From the NCBI RefSeq assembly GCF_004343775.1, contig NZ_PTXL01000003.1:124001-188000 (forward strand): a DNA stretch of 64,000 nt. Reading direction: 5' to 3'. Every line of letters begins with the position of its first letter. Positions within the stretch are counted from its first letter, which is position 1. This document shows, one piece after another, positions 18,145-26,333 of the stretch. The notes beneath the pieces were generated by a model that had not been told where the DNA came from, ran no database searches, and saw nothing but the letters and a program-made list of their open reading frames with translations. Source of the DNA: Burkholderia sp. SRS-46. Lineage in GTDB: Bacteria; Pseudomonadota; Gammaproteobacteria; Burkholderiales; Burkholderiaceae. The position numbers were made by a program, and so were the translations under genes.

Positions 18145-18687
18145 TCAGGATGGCGCCCGGCCGGCCTGACCGTGGCGATCGAGCATCTCGTGCAAAGCGG
18201 ACAGTTCGCGTTCGATCTCGTCGCCGCGGTAGTAGAGAAACGCACCGGTCTCGCCGCCGACGACGACCTCGAGATAGGGCACGGCCTCGGCGATACCCGA
18301 CTCGACGCCGGCATTGAGGACGTCCAGGCTGTCCCGCCGCGGCTCGCCGACCGTCGTCACGATCGATGCCAGCCCGAGCGCGTGCAGCCGGTCGCGCCAT
18401 GCGGCGAGCTGCCCCGCGGGGCTACTCGCGTCGGTCGGCACGTAGAGGCAGAACGAACGCTCGTCGAGCCAGCTCGCGTGGTTCGCGCGATCCTCGTACC
18501 GGGTGCTTGCATCGGGACGGGCGGGAGCAGGTGAAAGCGAATCGTCCGGCGTGCGCGCGGCCGCATCGGCATCGGCATCGGCATCGGCCGATGCTGCATC
18601 GCGATGCCGGCCCGACGACAGCCTGAACAGATGCGCGACCGCTGCGGGCCATACGCGCGAAATAATGGATCGGCTCGCTTGCCTCAT
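18145..18687 (-). CDS. Hypothetical first gene of PKS operon
   Basis: A 180-residue protein. I chose the ATG at 18687 over the in-frame one at 18711 because AAGGAG stands 7 bp before it. Residues about 25-60 are low-complexity (alternating Ala-Asp, encoded by a hexanucleotide repeat, then Pro/Ser-rich), which looks like a flexible linker. The C-terminal part (SFCLYVPTDAS, LHALGLASIVTTVGE, YLEVVVGGETGAFLYYRGDEIE) looks like a small alpha/beta domain. No family recognised. It is the promoter-proximal gene of the polyketide operon. Confidence 0.55.
   Translation of the reverse strand: MRQASRSIISRVWPAAVAHLFRLSSGRHRDAASADADADADAAARTPDDSLSPAPARPDASTRYEDRANHASWLDERSFCLYVPTDASSPAGQLAAWRDRLHALGLASIVTTVGEPRRDSLDVLNAGVESGIAEAVPYLEVVVGGETGAFLYYRGDEIERELSALHEMLDRHGQAGRAPS
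18563..18588. repeat. Hexanucleotide tandem repeat (GCATCG)4
   Basis: Four copies of GCATCG in tandem plus a partial fifth. The unit is a multiple of three, so expansion or contraction changes the Ala-Asp tract length of the encoded protein without shifting the frame. Confidence 0.8.
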
Positions 18688-18789
18688 TGGATGCTCCTTC
18701 GTGTCCAGCAATCAATCTGGGCGAATTATGACAATCCGATAACGGGCACTTCAAAGCTATTTCCATGCGTCGGAGGCAAAAAAAATCCT

Positions 18790-18804
18790 CCGTTTTGAAA
18801 ACGG
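18790..18804. promoter_or_regulatory. Perfect 15-bp palindrome upstream of PKS operon
   Basis: CCGTTTTGAAAACGG is a perfect inverted repeat about 100 bp upstream of the first operon gene at 18687. Its size and position fit a repressor or activator operator for the polyketide operon. The regulator is not evident; the only local candidate is the truncated TetR remnant at 5.6 kb. Confidence 0.4.
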
Positions 18805-19134
18805 AAATCGACAAGGCGCGGGGAGCTGCAGCGAGTACATGGCCGATCTTCCTCCGCTGGCAAATGGAGATTGCCGGAGCGGAGCACCATGTTCTTATGT
18901 GATTGAGCATAGGAGGAAATCCGGAAGATGCAAGACGCGATCGCGAGATTTGCTGCTTAGCGGCATGCGCGGGCGCGCGCAGCCATTGCATCGCCGTATT
19001 GCATGCCTTCCGGATAAATTCGCCTGGTATTTTCAAGAAAACGATATGGTTATCGCGATCATTTAGGGACGTTCTGCATAACTCGCCCTCTGATGTGCTT
19101 GTCGAGGATCGGCGGGCAAGCGAACATGTAGCCC
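18805..19134. other. Intergenic, no gene seen
   Basis: Upstream region of the polyketide operon, followed by about 70 bp that resembles the left end of an IS5-type element (GGGACGTTCTGCATAACTCG at 19068) leading into the transposase remnant. No convincing ORF. Confidence 0.4.
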
Positions 19135-19437
19135 ATGAAACAAACCGACCTTGGACTGAACTTGTCGACGATGCGCGCGTGCAAGCGCGAATTCCTGGAG
19201 GAGATGAATCGGGTGGTGCCGCGGGCTGATCTGGTCATGCTGATCGCCCCGTACGCCCCGGAAGGCACGCGCGGCCGTCCGCCGTTCGCGGTCGAGGCGA
19301 TGCTGCGCATCCACTTCCTGCAGCAATGGTTCGGCCTGTCGGACCCGACGCTGGAAGAAGCGTTGCACGGCGTGCCACTGTACCGCGAGTTTGCAGGACC
19401 GGACCACTGCAGGGTTGGCCAGTGGCAGCTGGCGTAG
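19135..19437 (+). pseudogene. IS5-family transposase, N-terminal remnant
   Basis: The first 90 or so codons (MKQTDLGLNLSTMRACKRE, then APEGTRGRPPFAVEAMLRIH, QQWFGLSDPTLEEAL, VPLYREFAG) are the typical N-terminus of IS5-family transposases of about 330 residues. After FAGPD the reading diverges and stops at 19437, and no DDE core follows. The element therefore lost its 3' two thirds, next to the H-NS module on its right. Confidence 0.8.
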
Positions 19438-19461
19438 CGGCTGGGCTTCGGAATGGCGCCC

Positions 19462-19971
19462 TCATCGGCGCCGCGGAATAGGAGATTTTTCCCGGTGCTC
19501 TAATGCGAGCGAAATTTCGAGTAGATCGCTTGCGAGCACTTGCGCGTGTTCCGCGAGCTCCGCGTGACGGTTGAGACCTTCCGACGGCGAGTCCGAGTGA
19601 TCTTCAGTTCCACCCAGGAAGATTAGGACGGGGGCGTTGGCGTGGGCGCGTGCGCGAGTGGCGTGCAACCGAGCCTTCTGGACGCGAGAACCAATCAGAT
19701 CGATGCGGGCGCGAACGCTCGGAAAATGCGCGGTCGCCAGTCTCGAGTGTCGACATTTCAAACTTTCGAGTTCGGCGACACTGGCTTCCGCTCTGACGGC
19801 GGAAATGGTCGCTGCGAGGACCACATCGGCGCCACTGGAGTCTGCGACGAGAGTGCTCGACGATTGATGGTCGAGCGGCCTACGGCACGCAGCTGGAATG
19901 CCACTCCAGATCGATGCACGAGTGAGTCCCATTGCAACACGAATTCGGTTGAGCCACGAGGATTTAGACAT
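19462..19971 (-). CDS. Helical protein of the H-NS module, copy 1
   Basis: A 169-residue protein taken from the ATG at 19971 because the paralogue at 34754-35263 has exactly the same length and starts alike (MSKSSWLNRIR here, MSPCPRLTRIR there). The body is long charged helices with heptad-like spacing (SVAELESLKCRHSRLATAHFPSVRARIDLIGSRVQKAR) and a conserved end (LASDLLEISLALEHRE). A short hydrophobic stretch (APVLIFLGG) lies near residue 120. No ribosome site is obvious. It lies 137 bp downstream of an H-NS gene on the same strand in both copies. Function unknown; conservation suggests a partner or target of H-NS. Confidence 0.6.
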   Translation of the reverse strand: MSKSSWLNRIRVAMGLTRASIWSGIPAACRRPLDHQSSSTLVADSSGADVVLAATISAVRAEASVAELESLKCRHSRLATAHFPSVRARIDLIGSRVQKARLHATRARAHANAPVLIFLGGTEDHSDSPSEGLNRHAELAEHAQVLASDLLEISLALEHREKSPIPRRR

Positions 19972-20108
19972 GGTAGGGCGTAAGCTCGCATGACCTCGGT
20001 TGGCGTTCGGTGCCGCCGACCTTGCTCCGGATGGTGGGTCATGTCGGACGGTCACATGGAGCATCAACCGGGATCTTCGGTTGCCGGCTATGCGAAGGGC
20101 TCCTCAAT

Positions 20109-20415
20109 CTATGTTGACCGGTGGATCAGGAACTCGTCTCTTTGGCGGCCGGCGATCCAAAGAGGCTCTCTACCCCGTCCGCTCCAGAGGGCACCTGATT
20201 CTGGATCACGGTACTTCGGAGCGACCCGGCCGCGTCGCTTCGTGCGACGTGGCTTAAACTTCAGTTCGCCGAACAAGTCCTCCGGTCTCAGGTCGAACTC
20301 GGCAATCATCTTCTGTATATCGCTTAACGGCGATCGCTAGTTCGTGAGTACGGGCAAGCTCAGCCTGCTTTTGAAGGGTTTGAATCTGGGCTTTCAAATC
20401 TCGGTAGCTCGGCAT
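20109..20415 (-). pseudogene. H-NS-family gene, frameshifted (module copy 1)
   Basis: The gene begins at the ATG at 20415 and would encode the same 101-residue H-NS-like protein as the intact copy at 26334-26639. At 20321-20323 this copy reads ATATCGCTTAAC where the intact copy reads ATATCCTTAAC, a one-base insertion that shifts the frame between the N-terminal oligomerisation helix and the DNA-binding half. The C-terminal part (YRDPESGALWSGRGREPLWI) remains open from 20309, possibly translatable as a fragment. Confidence 0.75.
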
Positions 20416-20527
20416 GTCGTTTTCTCGAAGCAAAGAGTGTCAAGAGTTTGTTTTAGTTTACGGCCGTCATGATTATTAACGTTAGGTATGCCAATAATAA
20501 AAAGCGAAGACAGCGCGGCCGTGTGGA

Positions 20528-20558
20528 ATAAAAAGCGCGATCGAGAGGGGAGATCGCG
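20528..20558 (-). terminator. Rho-independent terminator, module copy 1
   Basis: On the minus strand CGCGATC and GATCGCG form a 7-bp stem around a 9-base loop, followed by CTTTTTATT. It sits about 20 bp after the stop of the small upstream ORF, separating it from the H-NS gene. The same structure recurs at 26752 and, with one mismatch, at 35815. Confidence 0.7.
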
Positions 20559-20576
20559 AACCGCCTGCGCTGAGAG

Positions 20577-20880
20577 CTAGCAAGTCGCCGAGCACAGGCG
20601 GGGCCGGCGACCGAGGCTACGTGTCTTCGCCGGGATGAACTGGCGCGCCAGGAAGGCAAGCGCCGCGCAAGTGAGATCGGGATGGCCTTCCGTGCTCACG
20701 CAAACACAAGGCTCGCACGTGCAAGCTCCCGCCGGTACAAGCTTGCTGGGCCTGCAGCCTAGTGCTCGACCGTCGCAGGGGACGACGCTCGCGTCGAGCG
20801 AATCGGGCCGAAGCATAGATGGGCGCGCCTACGCGATGCGTTTCGGTCAAGCAATGTTGTCGTAATATACGGTCAGCCAT
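20577..20880 (-). pseudogene. Small ORF upstream of H-NS (orfX), apparently frameshifted, copy 1
   Basis: Two frames share this stretch. The start MADRILRQH (ATG at 20880) is related to MAERILRQH at 27116. The end frame (EGHPDLTCAALAFLARQF to the stop at 20577) is related to the ORF ending at 35864; between those two copies most differences fall in third codon positions (CAT/CAC, CCC/CCA, GAT/GAC, GCC/GCT), which marks that frame as coding. Start and end are in different frames here, so the copy is probably frameshifted. The protein would be about 90 residues and basic at its C-terminus (TRSLGRRPRL). Function unknown. Confidence 0.4.
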
Positions 20881-21080
20881 GGTGGTCTCTCAATGTGTAC
20901 GCCAAGGTCAGGCCGCAGGCGATGTTCGCACCATCACCTGCGGCCGCTCCATCTCGGAACTTTTCTTCGAACACCCCCGCTGCACGGCTTCCGCAACATG
21001 CAGCGATGCGTCGTCACGATTGATCACTCCTCCGCAGGAATGGATCGTTCATCCGCGATGTCAACGGGGTCCAGTACCAT

Positions 21081-22112
21081 TCAAGCGTTCCCTTTCAGCT
21101 TCAGCCAGACCTTGTTGCGTAGTTGAATCGCCGCGGGCGAGCACATCTTGTACGGTTTGAGCCGATCCTTGTACTGGTCGGGCGTTTTGATCGCAGGGTT
21201 GTTCTGCAGCGCCGGATCGACGTAGCGCTCCGACCCGACGATCTCGTTGCTGTACCGAATTGCGTTCGTCACCAGCGCGATATTTTCAGGTCGCATCATC
21301 CAGTCGACGAACTTGTACGCCGATTCGACGTTCCGCGCTTTGGCCGGGATCAGCAGGCTGTCCATGAATAGCCGGACGCCCTCTTTCGGATACACGAATC
21401 GAATGGTCGTCAGACGATCCTGCGCGCGCGCCGCAGCGCCGTTCCAGACGTGCTGAACAGTGACTTGCCGGGTGGCGAGACGGTCGATCGTTCCATCGTT
21501 GCTGTAGGTCTTCACGTAAGGCTTCTGCTTCTGCAGGACGTCGAGCACGCGCTTAGCATCGTCGGGCCGCTCGGTGCATTCATCCTGTCCGAGATACCAG
21601 CTCGCAGCCATGTACAGCTCCTCCTCGACGTCGAGATCGCCGATCTGACCGCGCAACCCCTCGGGCGGCTCAAAAAAGGATTTCCAGCTATCGTCAAGCC
21701 GGCCGCCCGGCACGCGCGCACTGTCGTAGGCAAACCCGGTCAGCACGACCGTAAAGGGCATTGCGTAGTCCCGCTGAGGATCAAATGCCGGATGGCGGTA
21801 TTCCGGCTTGATATTGGCGATATTCGGCAGCTTGCTCTTGTCGAGCTTGAGCAACAGGCCGGATTTCACGAGTACCGGAACGTAATAGTCGCCGCCCACC
21901 ACGACGTCGTAGCCCCCTCCCCCCGCCTGCAGTTTCTGGGTCAGTGCTGCATCGCTTGCATAGGTGTCGAGTGTCGTCTCGATACCGGTATCTGCCTGGA
22001 ACTTCTTGAGCAAGTTCGCGGGCAGGATGCCCGGCCAGCTTCCGATATGCAGCTCGGCGGCCTGGCTCGTGACAGCAGCGAGAAGCAACATCGCCCCGAT
22101 TGTTTTTTTCAT
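21081..22112 (-). CDS. Polyamine-type ABC transporter, periplasmic binding protein (PotD/PotF-like)
   Basis: A 343-residue protein starting at the ATG at 22112 with a Sec signal peptide (KKTIGAMLLLAAVTSQAAE). The mature part shows the extracellular solute-binding fold of the spermidine/putrescine family: LHIGSWPGILPANLLKKF, YDVVVGGDYYVPVLV, and AMPFTVVLTGFAYD, ending with RPENIALVTNAIRYSN. It would capture a polyamine or related cation for the two permeases encoded upstream in the same operon. Its start overlaps the upstream permease stop by 4 bp. Confidence 0.9.
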   Translation of the reverse strand: MKKTIGAMLLLAAVTSQAAELHIGSWPGILPANLLKKFQADTGIETTLDTYASDAALTQKLQAGGGGYDVVVGGDYYVPVLVKSGLLLKLDKSKLPNIANIKPEYRHPAFDPQRDYAMPFTVVLTGFAYDSARVPGGRLDDSWKSFFEPPEGLRGQIGDLDVEEELYMAASWYLGQDECTERPDDAKRVLDVLQKQKPYVKTYSNDGTIDRLATRQVTVQHVWNGAAARAQDRLTTIRFVYPKEGVRLFMDSLLIPAKARNVESAYKFVDWMMRPENIALVTNAIRYSNEIVGSERYVDPALQNNPAIKTPDQYKDRLKPYKMCSPAAIQLRNKVWLKLKGNA

Positions 22113-22960
22113 AGTGTTCCTATTGCTTGGAGATTCGATTGATGGACATCGGACTGCCCCGTCACGGGCCGCTTTTTACCTCGACCACCGAGGATCCACA
22201 CGGACATCAGCTGCACCGATGAAAGGCCGATGACGACGGTTGAAACAGCACTGACCTTTGGTGTGATCCCGATCTTCATCGCACTGAAGATGTACATCGG
22301 CAACGTGGTCATGCCGGCGCCAGCGAGAAAGTAACTGGTGACGTAGTCATTCATCGACGCAACGAACGACAGCAGCGCCCCCGCGATAATGCCCGGCAGC
22401 GCCAAAGGCAGGGTGATGTGACGAAACGCAGCCCAGGGTGTCGCCGACAGGTCCGCAGCGGCCTCGAGCAAGGTGCGATCGATCCGCTTGAGCCTGGCTT
22501 TGATCGGCAGGTAGGCAAGCGGCACACTGAAAGCCACATGTGCGAACAGGACGATGCCGAATCCAGGCTCGGTCTCGAACATCGAGAACAGCATCATGGT
22601 CGCGATCGCCAGCACGATCTCGGGTATTGCCAGCGGAAGCGCGATGAGAAGTCCAGCCGGATCTAAACAGCGCCGATCATTTCTCGACCACCAGGCGACC
22701 GCTGCGCTCGTCGCTAGCGTGGTCGAAAGCACCATCGACGCCAACGCCAGCAGCAGTGAATTCTTCGCAGCGCGAACCAGCGTCGGATCCGACCAAGCCT
22801 CCACGTAGCCGCGGAAACCGAACCCGTCCCAGACGAGCGCGGACGGGCCGACGTTGAAGCTCATCCATATCACGGTCAGCATCGGCAGATAGAGGAACAC
22901 CAGCACCGCGATCGCGATCGACGCGGTCAACGGAAACCGGCGCAGCTCAGGCGAACTCAT
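22109..22960 (-). CDS. ABC transporter permease (PotC/PotI-like)
   Basis: A 283-residue inner-membrane permease starting at the ATG at 22960. About six membrane helices are visible (IAIAVLVFLYLPMLTVIWM, SLLLALASMVLSTTL, LIALPLAIPEIVLAIATM and others). The EAA-type cytoplasmic loop that contacts the ATPase reads EAAADLSATPWAAFRHITLPLALPG. It overlaps the PotB/H-like gene by 14 bp and the binding-protein gene by 4 bp. Confidence 0.9.
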   Translation of the reverse strand: MSSPELRRFPLTASIAIAVLVFLYLPMLTVIWMSFNVGPSALVWDGFGFRGYVEAWSDPTLVRAAKNSLLLALASMVLSTTLATSAAVAWWSRNDRRCLDPAGLLIALPLAIPEIVLAIATMMLFSMFETEPGFGIVLFAHVAFSVPLAYLPIKARLKRIDRTLLEAAADLSATPWAAFRHITLPLALPGIIAGALLSFVASMNDYVTSYFLAGAGMTTLPMYIFSAMKIGITPKVSAVSTVVIGLSSVQLMSVWILGGRGKKRPVTGQSDVHQSNLQAIGTL

Positions 22961-23867
22961 GAATGCGCCCCTGTCGTTGAAGCACGGAACCCAGTCGAGA
23001 CACGAGCATGGCCAGCAGCACAATGGCGAGCAATGCAAACGACATGGCGGCACCCAAAGGCCAATCCCGTCCGCCGGCGAACTGGAAGTCGATCAGGTTG
23101 CCGATCATGAAAGCATGGTTGCCACCGAGCAGGCCCGGGATCGCGTAGGAGCCCAGTGCCGGAACAAAGACGAGCCCTACGCCCGCCATGATGCCCGGAC
23201 GGCAGCACGGCACGACGACATGGACAAGTGCGGCTGGCTTGTGTGCCCCAAGATCGTAGGCCGCCTCGACCAACCGCCAGTCGAGATCATCGAGCGCCGC
23301 GAAGATCGGCAGGATCATGAACGGCGTGAACGCATAGACGAGGCCGATCAACGTCGCGAAATCGGTGTAGAGCAAGCCGAGCGGGCCTTGCATGAGGCCG
23401 GCTTTGGCCAATATCTGATTCACCAGGCCTTCGTCTGCGATGACGATGATCCACCCGTACATCTGGACGACGACGCAGGTCCAGAATGGGATCGTGATCA
23501 GGATCAGCAACGCGGCTTTCCACTTCCGGGGGCGCGTCGCCATGAATAGTGCCGTCGGGAATCCGATCAGGAGACATCCCGCGGTCGTCAGCAGGGCCAT
23601 GGTCAACGATCGGGCAAAAATGACGAGATAGCCCTGCTGAAGCACGCGCGCGCCATCCCAGTCCCGATCGAAAACAACCCGCTCGTACGCCCGCGCAGTG
23701 AAGTCACCCCACGCAACGCCGCCGAAGTCCAACGGCGTGCTGAGCGAGACTACAGCCAGGACGATCATGGGAAGGACCACGCCTGCGGTCATGACGAGCA
23801 CCGCAGGGTTGCTCATCGGCCGCCACAATTTCAGCAGATTGAGTATGGGGATTTGGCGCACTGCCAA
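22947..23867 (-). CDS. ABC transporter permease (PotB/PotH-like)
   Basis: A 306-residue membrane protein from the ATG at 23867, first gene of the transporter operon. Six membrane spans and the EAA loop (EAAYDLGAHKPAALVHVVVP) are clear. It would pair with the PotC/I-like permease to form the translocation pore. No ATP-binding subunit (PotA/PotG type) is encoded beside it, which is unusual for this family, where the ATPase normally heads the operon. Confidence 0.9.
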   Translation of the reverse strand: MAVRQIPILNLLKLWRPMSNPAVLVMTAGVVLPMIVLAVVSLSTPLDFGGVAWGDFTARAYERVVFDRDWDGARVLQQGYLVIFARSLTMALLTTAGCLLIGFPTALFMATRPRKWKAALLILITIPFWTCVVVQMYGWIIVIADEGLVNQILAKAGLMQGPLGLLYTDFATLIGLVYAFTPFMILPIFAALDDLDWRLVEAAYDLGAHKPAALVHVVVPCCRPGIMAGVGLVFVPALGSYAIPGLLGGNHAFMIGNLIDFQFAGGRDWPLGAAMSFALLAIVLLAMLVSRLGSVLQRQGRIHEFA

Positions 23868-24338
23868 CTACCTCAAATCGTTCAGTTCAATTGGCAAGAA
23901 GCGTACCAAATCGATCACATCATTTATAGTCGGCGCACGTGCCGATCGCGCCAATGTGTTACCCCTGAGCGCCAACGCTATTATAAGTTTGCTGGCTGGC
24001 ATTTTTCATTGAACTATTGCGTAGACAGAAATTCTTATACCGGTGTGTTATTTCGATCGATGTCAAAGCATTTTATCGTGCGCCTATAATCCGGTCGCAA
24101 CGAACGATCACCGCCGGATTGAGTCACACGTCGACGCCCGATTGACAGCCCGTATGGCGCCGAGGTGGGATCATTGATCTCGAGGTACGCCATCGGCGGC
24201 AATGCCCGCGCGCACATGTGCAACCAGACAGCGAACCAACCCCACTTCCATGATTATTGGCGAATACGAAAGAATCATGAGATAGTTGTCTACGCTGCAT
24301 CGAGTGATTTCATATAATGATAAGAGGCGATAACGAAT
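23868..24338. other. Divergent intergenic region, no gene
   Basis: 470 bp of relatively AT-rich sequence between the minus-strand transporter operon and the plus-strand acetyltransferase. It must carry both promoters. A TATAAT sequence occurs at about 24086, but no convincing -35 accompanies it. No RNA or ORF recognised. Confidence 0.4.
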
Positions 24339-24791
24339 ATGACCTATGCTGAGAAGCTAGAATACCGGCCAATGAATGTGCGCGACATCGGCGCTTTTTA
24401 TGACGTGCGATTCTCCGTGAGCGAGAATAGAATCCACCCCCACCAAGTTCACCTACTCAACCGCGACCTACTGATCGAAAAAATCAGGCAGGGAGGTGGC
24501 TGGATCTGTGAATGTGGTGATGAGGCGGTCGGGATCTGTCTGCCAGTCATCACCGAAAAGCCGTTCATCTCCGCCTTGTTTGTGAAGCCATCGTTCCATG
24601 GCGTTGGCATCGGCCGCGAGCTACTCGACCGTGCGCTGACATGGCTGAAGGACAAGGGCGTGGATCAAATCACGCTCGTGACCGATCCGGGTTCTCGGGC
24701 CGATGGCTTCTACCAGCGTCTAGGGTGGAGGCGTGGCGAATTGGACGAGTATGGATGCCAGATCGTGTTCACGAAGTCGCTAGGGAATTAG
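24339..24791 (+). CDS. GNAT-family N-acetyltransferase
   Basis: A 150-residue protein from the ATG at 24339. It shows the GNAT fold: an acceptor-binding N-terminal part (YRPMNVRDIGAFYDVRFSV), the acetyl-CoA motif A (VKPSFHGVGIGRELLDRAL, matching Q/R-x-x-G-x-G/A), and motif B (GFYQRLGWRRGE). The substrate is unknown. It is followed 16 bp later by an AraC regulator on the same strand, so the two are likely one transcript, perhaps acting with the neighbouring polyamine transporter (polyamine acetylation is a possibility, not shown). Confidence 0.88.
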   Translation: MTYAEKLEYRPMNVRDIGAFYDVRFSVSENRIHPHQVHLLNRDLLIEKIRQGGGWICECGDEAVGICLPVITEKPFISALFVKPSFHGVGIGRELLDRALTWLKDKGVDQITLVTDPGSRADGFYQRLGWRRGELDEYGCQIVFTKSLGN

Positions 24792-24807
24792 ATAGCCAAG
24801 GAGTCGA

Positions 24808-25827
24808 ATGAAGCCGGTCGCCGACGTAATTCACCGCACTGCAGCGCAACGTCCAGCGCCGCTTCACACCATCTTCATCACGCTCGACTTGATGAAGCGT
24901 ATCGGAGTTCCGGTCGACGTCCTGCTGAAAGGCACCGGCATTTCCCCGTCGGACGTCGAGCGGCCGAACGCAATGGTGACGCACGCGCAGGAAATGGTGT
25001 TGTTCGCGAATGCGCTGGAGGCGACCGGGAACACCGGGATTGGGCTTCAGATTGGTCACGCGATCCCCGTCACGTCGTACGGCCTGCGCGCCCACGCAAT
25101 GTTGGTGAGTCCGACGCTGGGTGATGCGCTGCGCCTGGGCTTCGAGCACCCGTTGCTGGGGATCAGTTATTTCAGGATGAGAATTACGACAAAGGGCGAC
25201 GTGGTCAGAATTTCGGTTGGCGGTTACACCTATCGCACGGATCTGCTTGTCGTGAATACCGACATGGTTTTCACCGCCATCCGCCGGGAAATGCGCGACT
25301 TGATAGGCCGATATCCGGAGTTCCTGAGGATAGGGTTTGTTTATCCGGAGCCGCCGCACGTAGAATCTTACGGATCCTATTTCGACTGCCCAATCGAATT
25401 CAGTTCCAGTGAGAGTTTTCTCGAGTTCGATCGATCGATACTTGAAATCGAGCTCCCGCTCGCACATCCGATAGAATTCGAGCTGGCAAAGAAGGCGTGC
25501 TCGAAGCGCGAATTCGAGCTGGCCCACTGGGTCCCGTCTGACCTCATTGGGCGACTACTTGGCCTGATGTATGACAATCCGGCATGTCAAGACGTCGCCG
25601 AACTGTCGAAGAAGCTAGGGATCTCGCTGCGTAGCTTGCAACGAAAACTTCAGGAAATGGGGACGTCGTTCAGTGCTTTGCACAATATCGTCCGCCAAGA
25701 TCTGACGTCACAATATCTCGCGGAAAAGGAAATGACGATCAAAGAGATCGCTGCAAGATTGGGGTACAAAAATACATCTGCATTCAGCCGGGCGATGAAG
25801 CGTTGGTCGAATGTCGCGACCAATTGA
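24808..25827 (+). CDS. AraC-family transcriptional regulator
   Basis: A 339-residue regulator from the ATG at 24808 with GGAGTCGA upstream. The N-terminal 200 residues match the arabinose-binding-like domain seen in OruR/ArgR-type activators (RIGVPVDVLLKGTGIS, YGLRAHAMLVSPTLGDAL, PLLGISYFRM). The C-terminal double helix-turn-helix is clear (DVAELSKKLGISLRSLQRKL; EMTIKEIAARLGYKNTSAFSRAMKRW). Targets may be the linked acetyltransferase and transporter genes. Confidence 0.9.
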   Translation: MKPVADVIHRTAAQRPAPLHTIFITLDLMKRIGVPVDVLLKGTGISPSDVERPNAMVTHAQEMVLFANALEATGNTGIGLQIGHAIPVTSYGLRAHAMLVSPTLGDALRLGFEHPLLGISYFRMRITTKGDVVRISVGGYTYRTDLLVVNTDMVFTAIRREMRDLIGRYPEFLRIGFVYPEPPHVESYGSYFDCPIEFSSSESFLEFDRSILEIELPLAHPIEFELAKKACSKREFELAHWVPSDLIGRLLGLMYDNPACQDVAELSKKLGISLRSLQRKLQEMGTSFSALHNIVRQDLTSQYLAEKEMTIKEIAARLGYKNTSAFSRAMKRWSNVATN

Positions 25828-25850
25828 ACCGTAGCTCAGAACGGTTCAAT
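25823..25850 (+). terminator. Stable hairpin at end of AraC gene
   Basis: ATTGAACCGT and ACGGTTCAAT form a perfect 10-bp stem with an 8-base loop; the stem begins inside the stop codon of the AraC gene. There is no downstream T-run, so it may be a weak or Rho-assisted terminator or an mRNA 3'-end stabiliser. Confidence 0.45.
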
Positions 25851-25953
25851 CGGCCATTTCCAGGAATTCGTCTGCCGACCTGGGGTATCGTCTGCATTAG
25901 CTGACGCGGGTCGCCCCAACGACCTGTGCGGTGCGTCGTGATGGTCCCGCAGT

Positions 25954-26160
25954 TCAGGCCGATGTCGTCTTGCTAGCGCTGTCCAACGAGGTGACGCGCA
26001 CGACGGCCGTCGCCGGGTACGCCCTGGCGTGGACGATCGAGTTGGCGACCTCGACGCTAGTCGGAAAGCCTTTGAACAGAAGCGGGCCCACGCGGGTCTT
26101 GAGCAGCGCGATTAGCTCGCCGTGGTGCGCCAGCTCGTTGGCGTCTCCGAGCTGGGGCAT
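25954..26160 (-). CDS. Possible small ORF at the module breakpoint
   Basis: From an ATG at 26160 (GGCGAGGTCACC upstream) a 68-residue frame reads protein-like (GDANELAHHGELIALLKTRVGPLLFKGFP, VRVTSLDSASK). It abuts the breakpoint at 26182 where the H-NS repeat begins, so it could be the cut end of a larger gene. I do not recognise it. The rest of 25851-26181 holds nothing I can name. Confidence 0.3.
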   Translation of the reverse strand: MPQLGDANELAHHGELIALLKTRVGPLLFKGFPTSVEVANSIVHARAYPATAVVRVTSLDSASKTTSA

Positions 26161-26333
26161 GGTGACCTCGCCGCGCATCGAGAGGATTTAGACATGGTAG
26201 GGCGTAAGCTCGCATGACCCCGGTTTGTGCTCGGGTGCCGCCGACCTTACTCCGGATTGTGGGTTATGTCGGACGGCCACATCGAGCATCAACCGGGATC
26301 TTCGGTCGCCGGCTATGCCAAGGGTTCCTCAAT

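Larger units (their letters stand above)
19958..20576. repeat. Direct repeat shared with 26182-26800 (H-NS module)
   Basis: About 620 bp of near-identical sequence beginning at GAGGATTTAGACATGG and running through the H-NS gene, its upstream region and the terminator. The second copy starts at 26182 in the same orientation. The left junction cuts the helical-protein gene after its fourth codon in the 26-kb copy. Such repeats permit deletion of the 6.2 kb between them, which holds the ABC transporter and the AraC gene. Confidence 0.8.

Noticed and set aside
18563..18588. Hexamer repeat considered as the start of a CRISPR or phase-variable tract
   Set aside because: Unit too short and without spacers for CRISPR; multiple of three, so it cannot switch the frame.
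24249..24279. CATGATT/AATCATG inverted repeat upstream of the acetyltransferase gene
   Set aside because: Only 7-bp arms with a 17-bp spacer in an AT-rich stretch; too weak to call an operator.
25954..26160. ORF at the module breakpoint considered as a complete gene of known type
   Set aside because: No family recognised and it abuts a recombination breakpoint, so it is listed only as a possible ORF.
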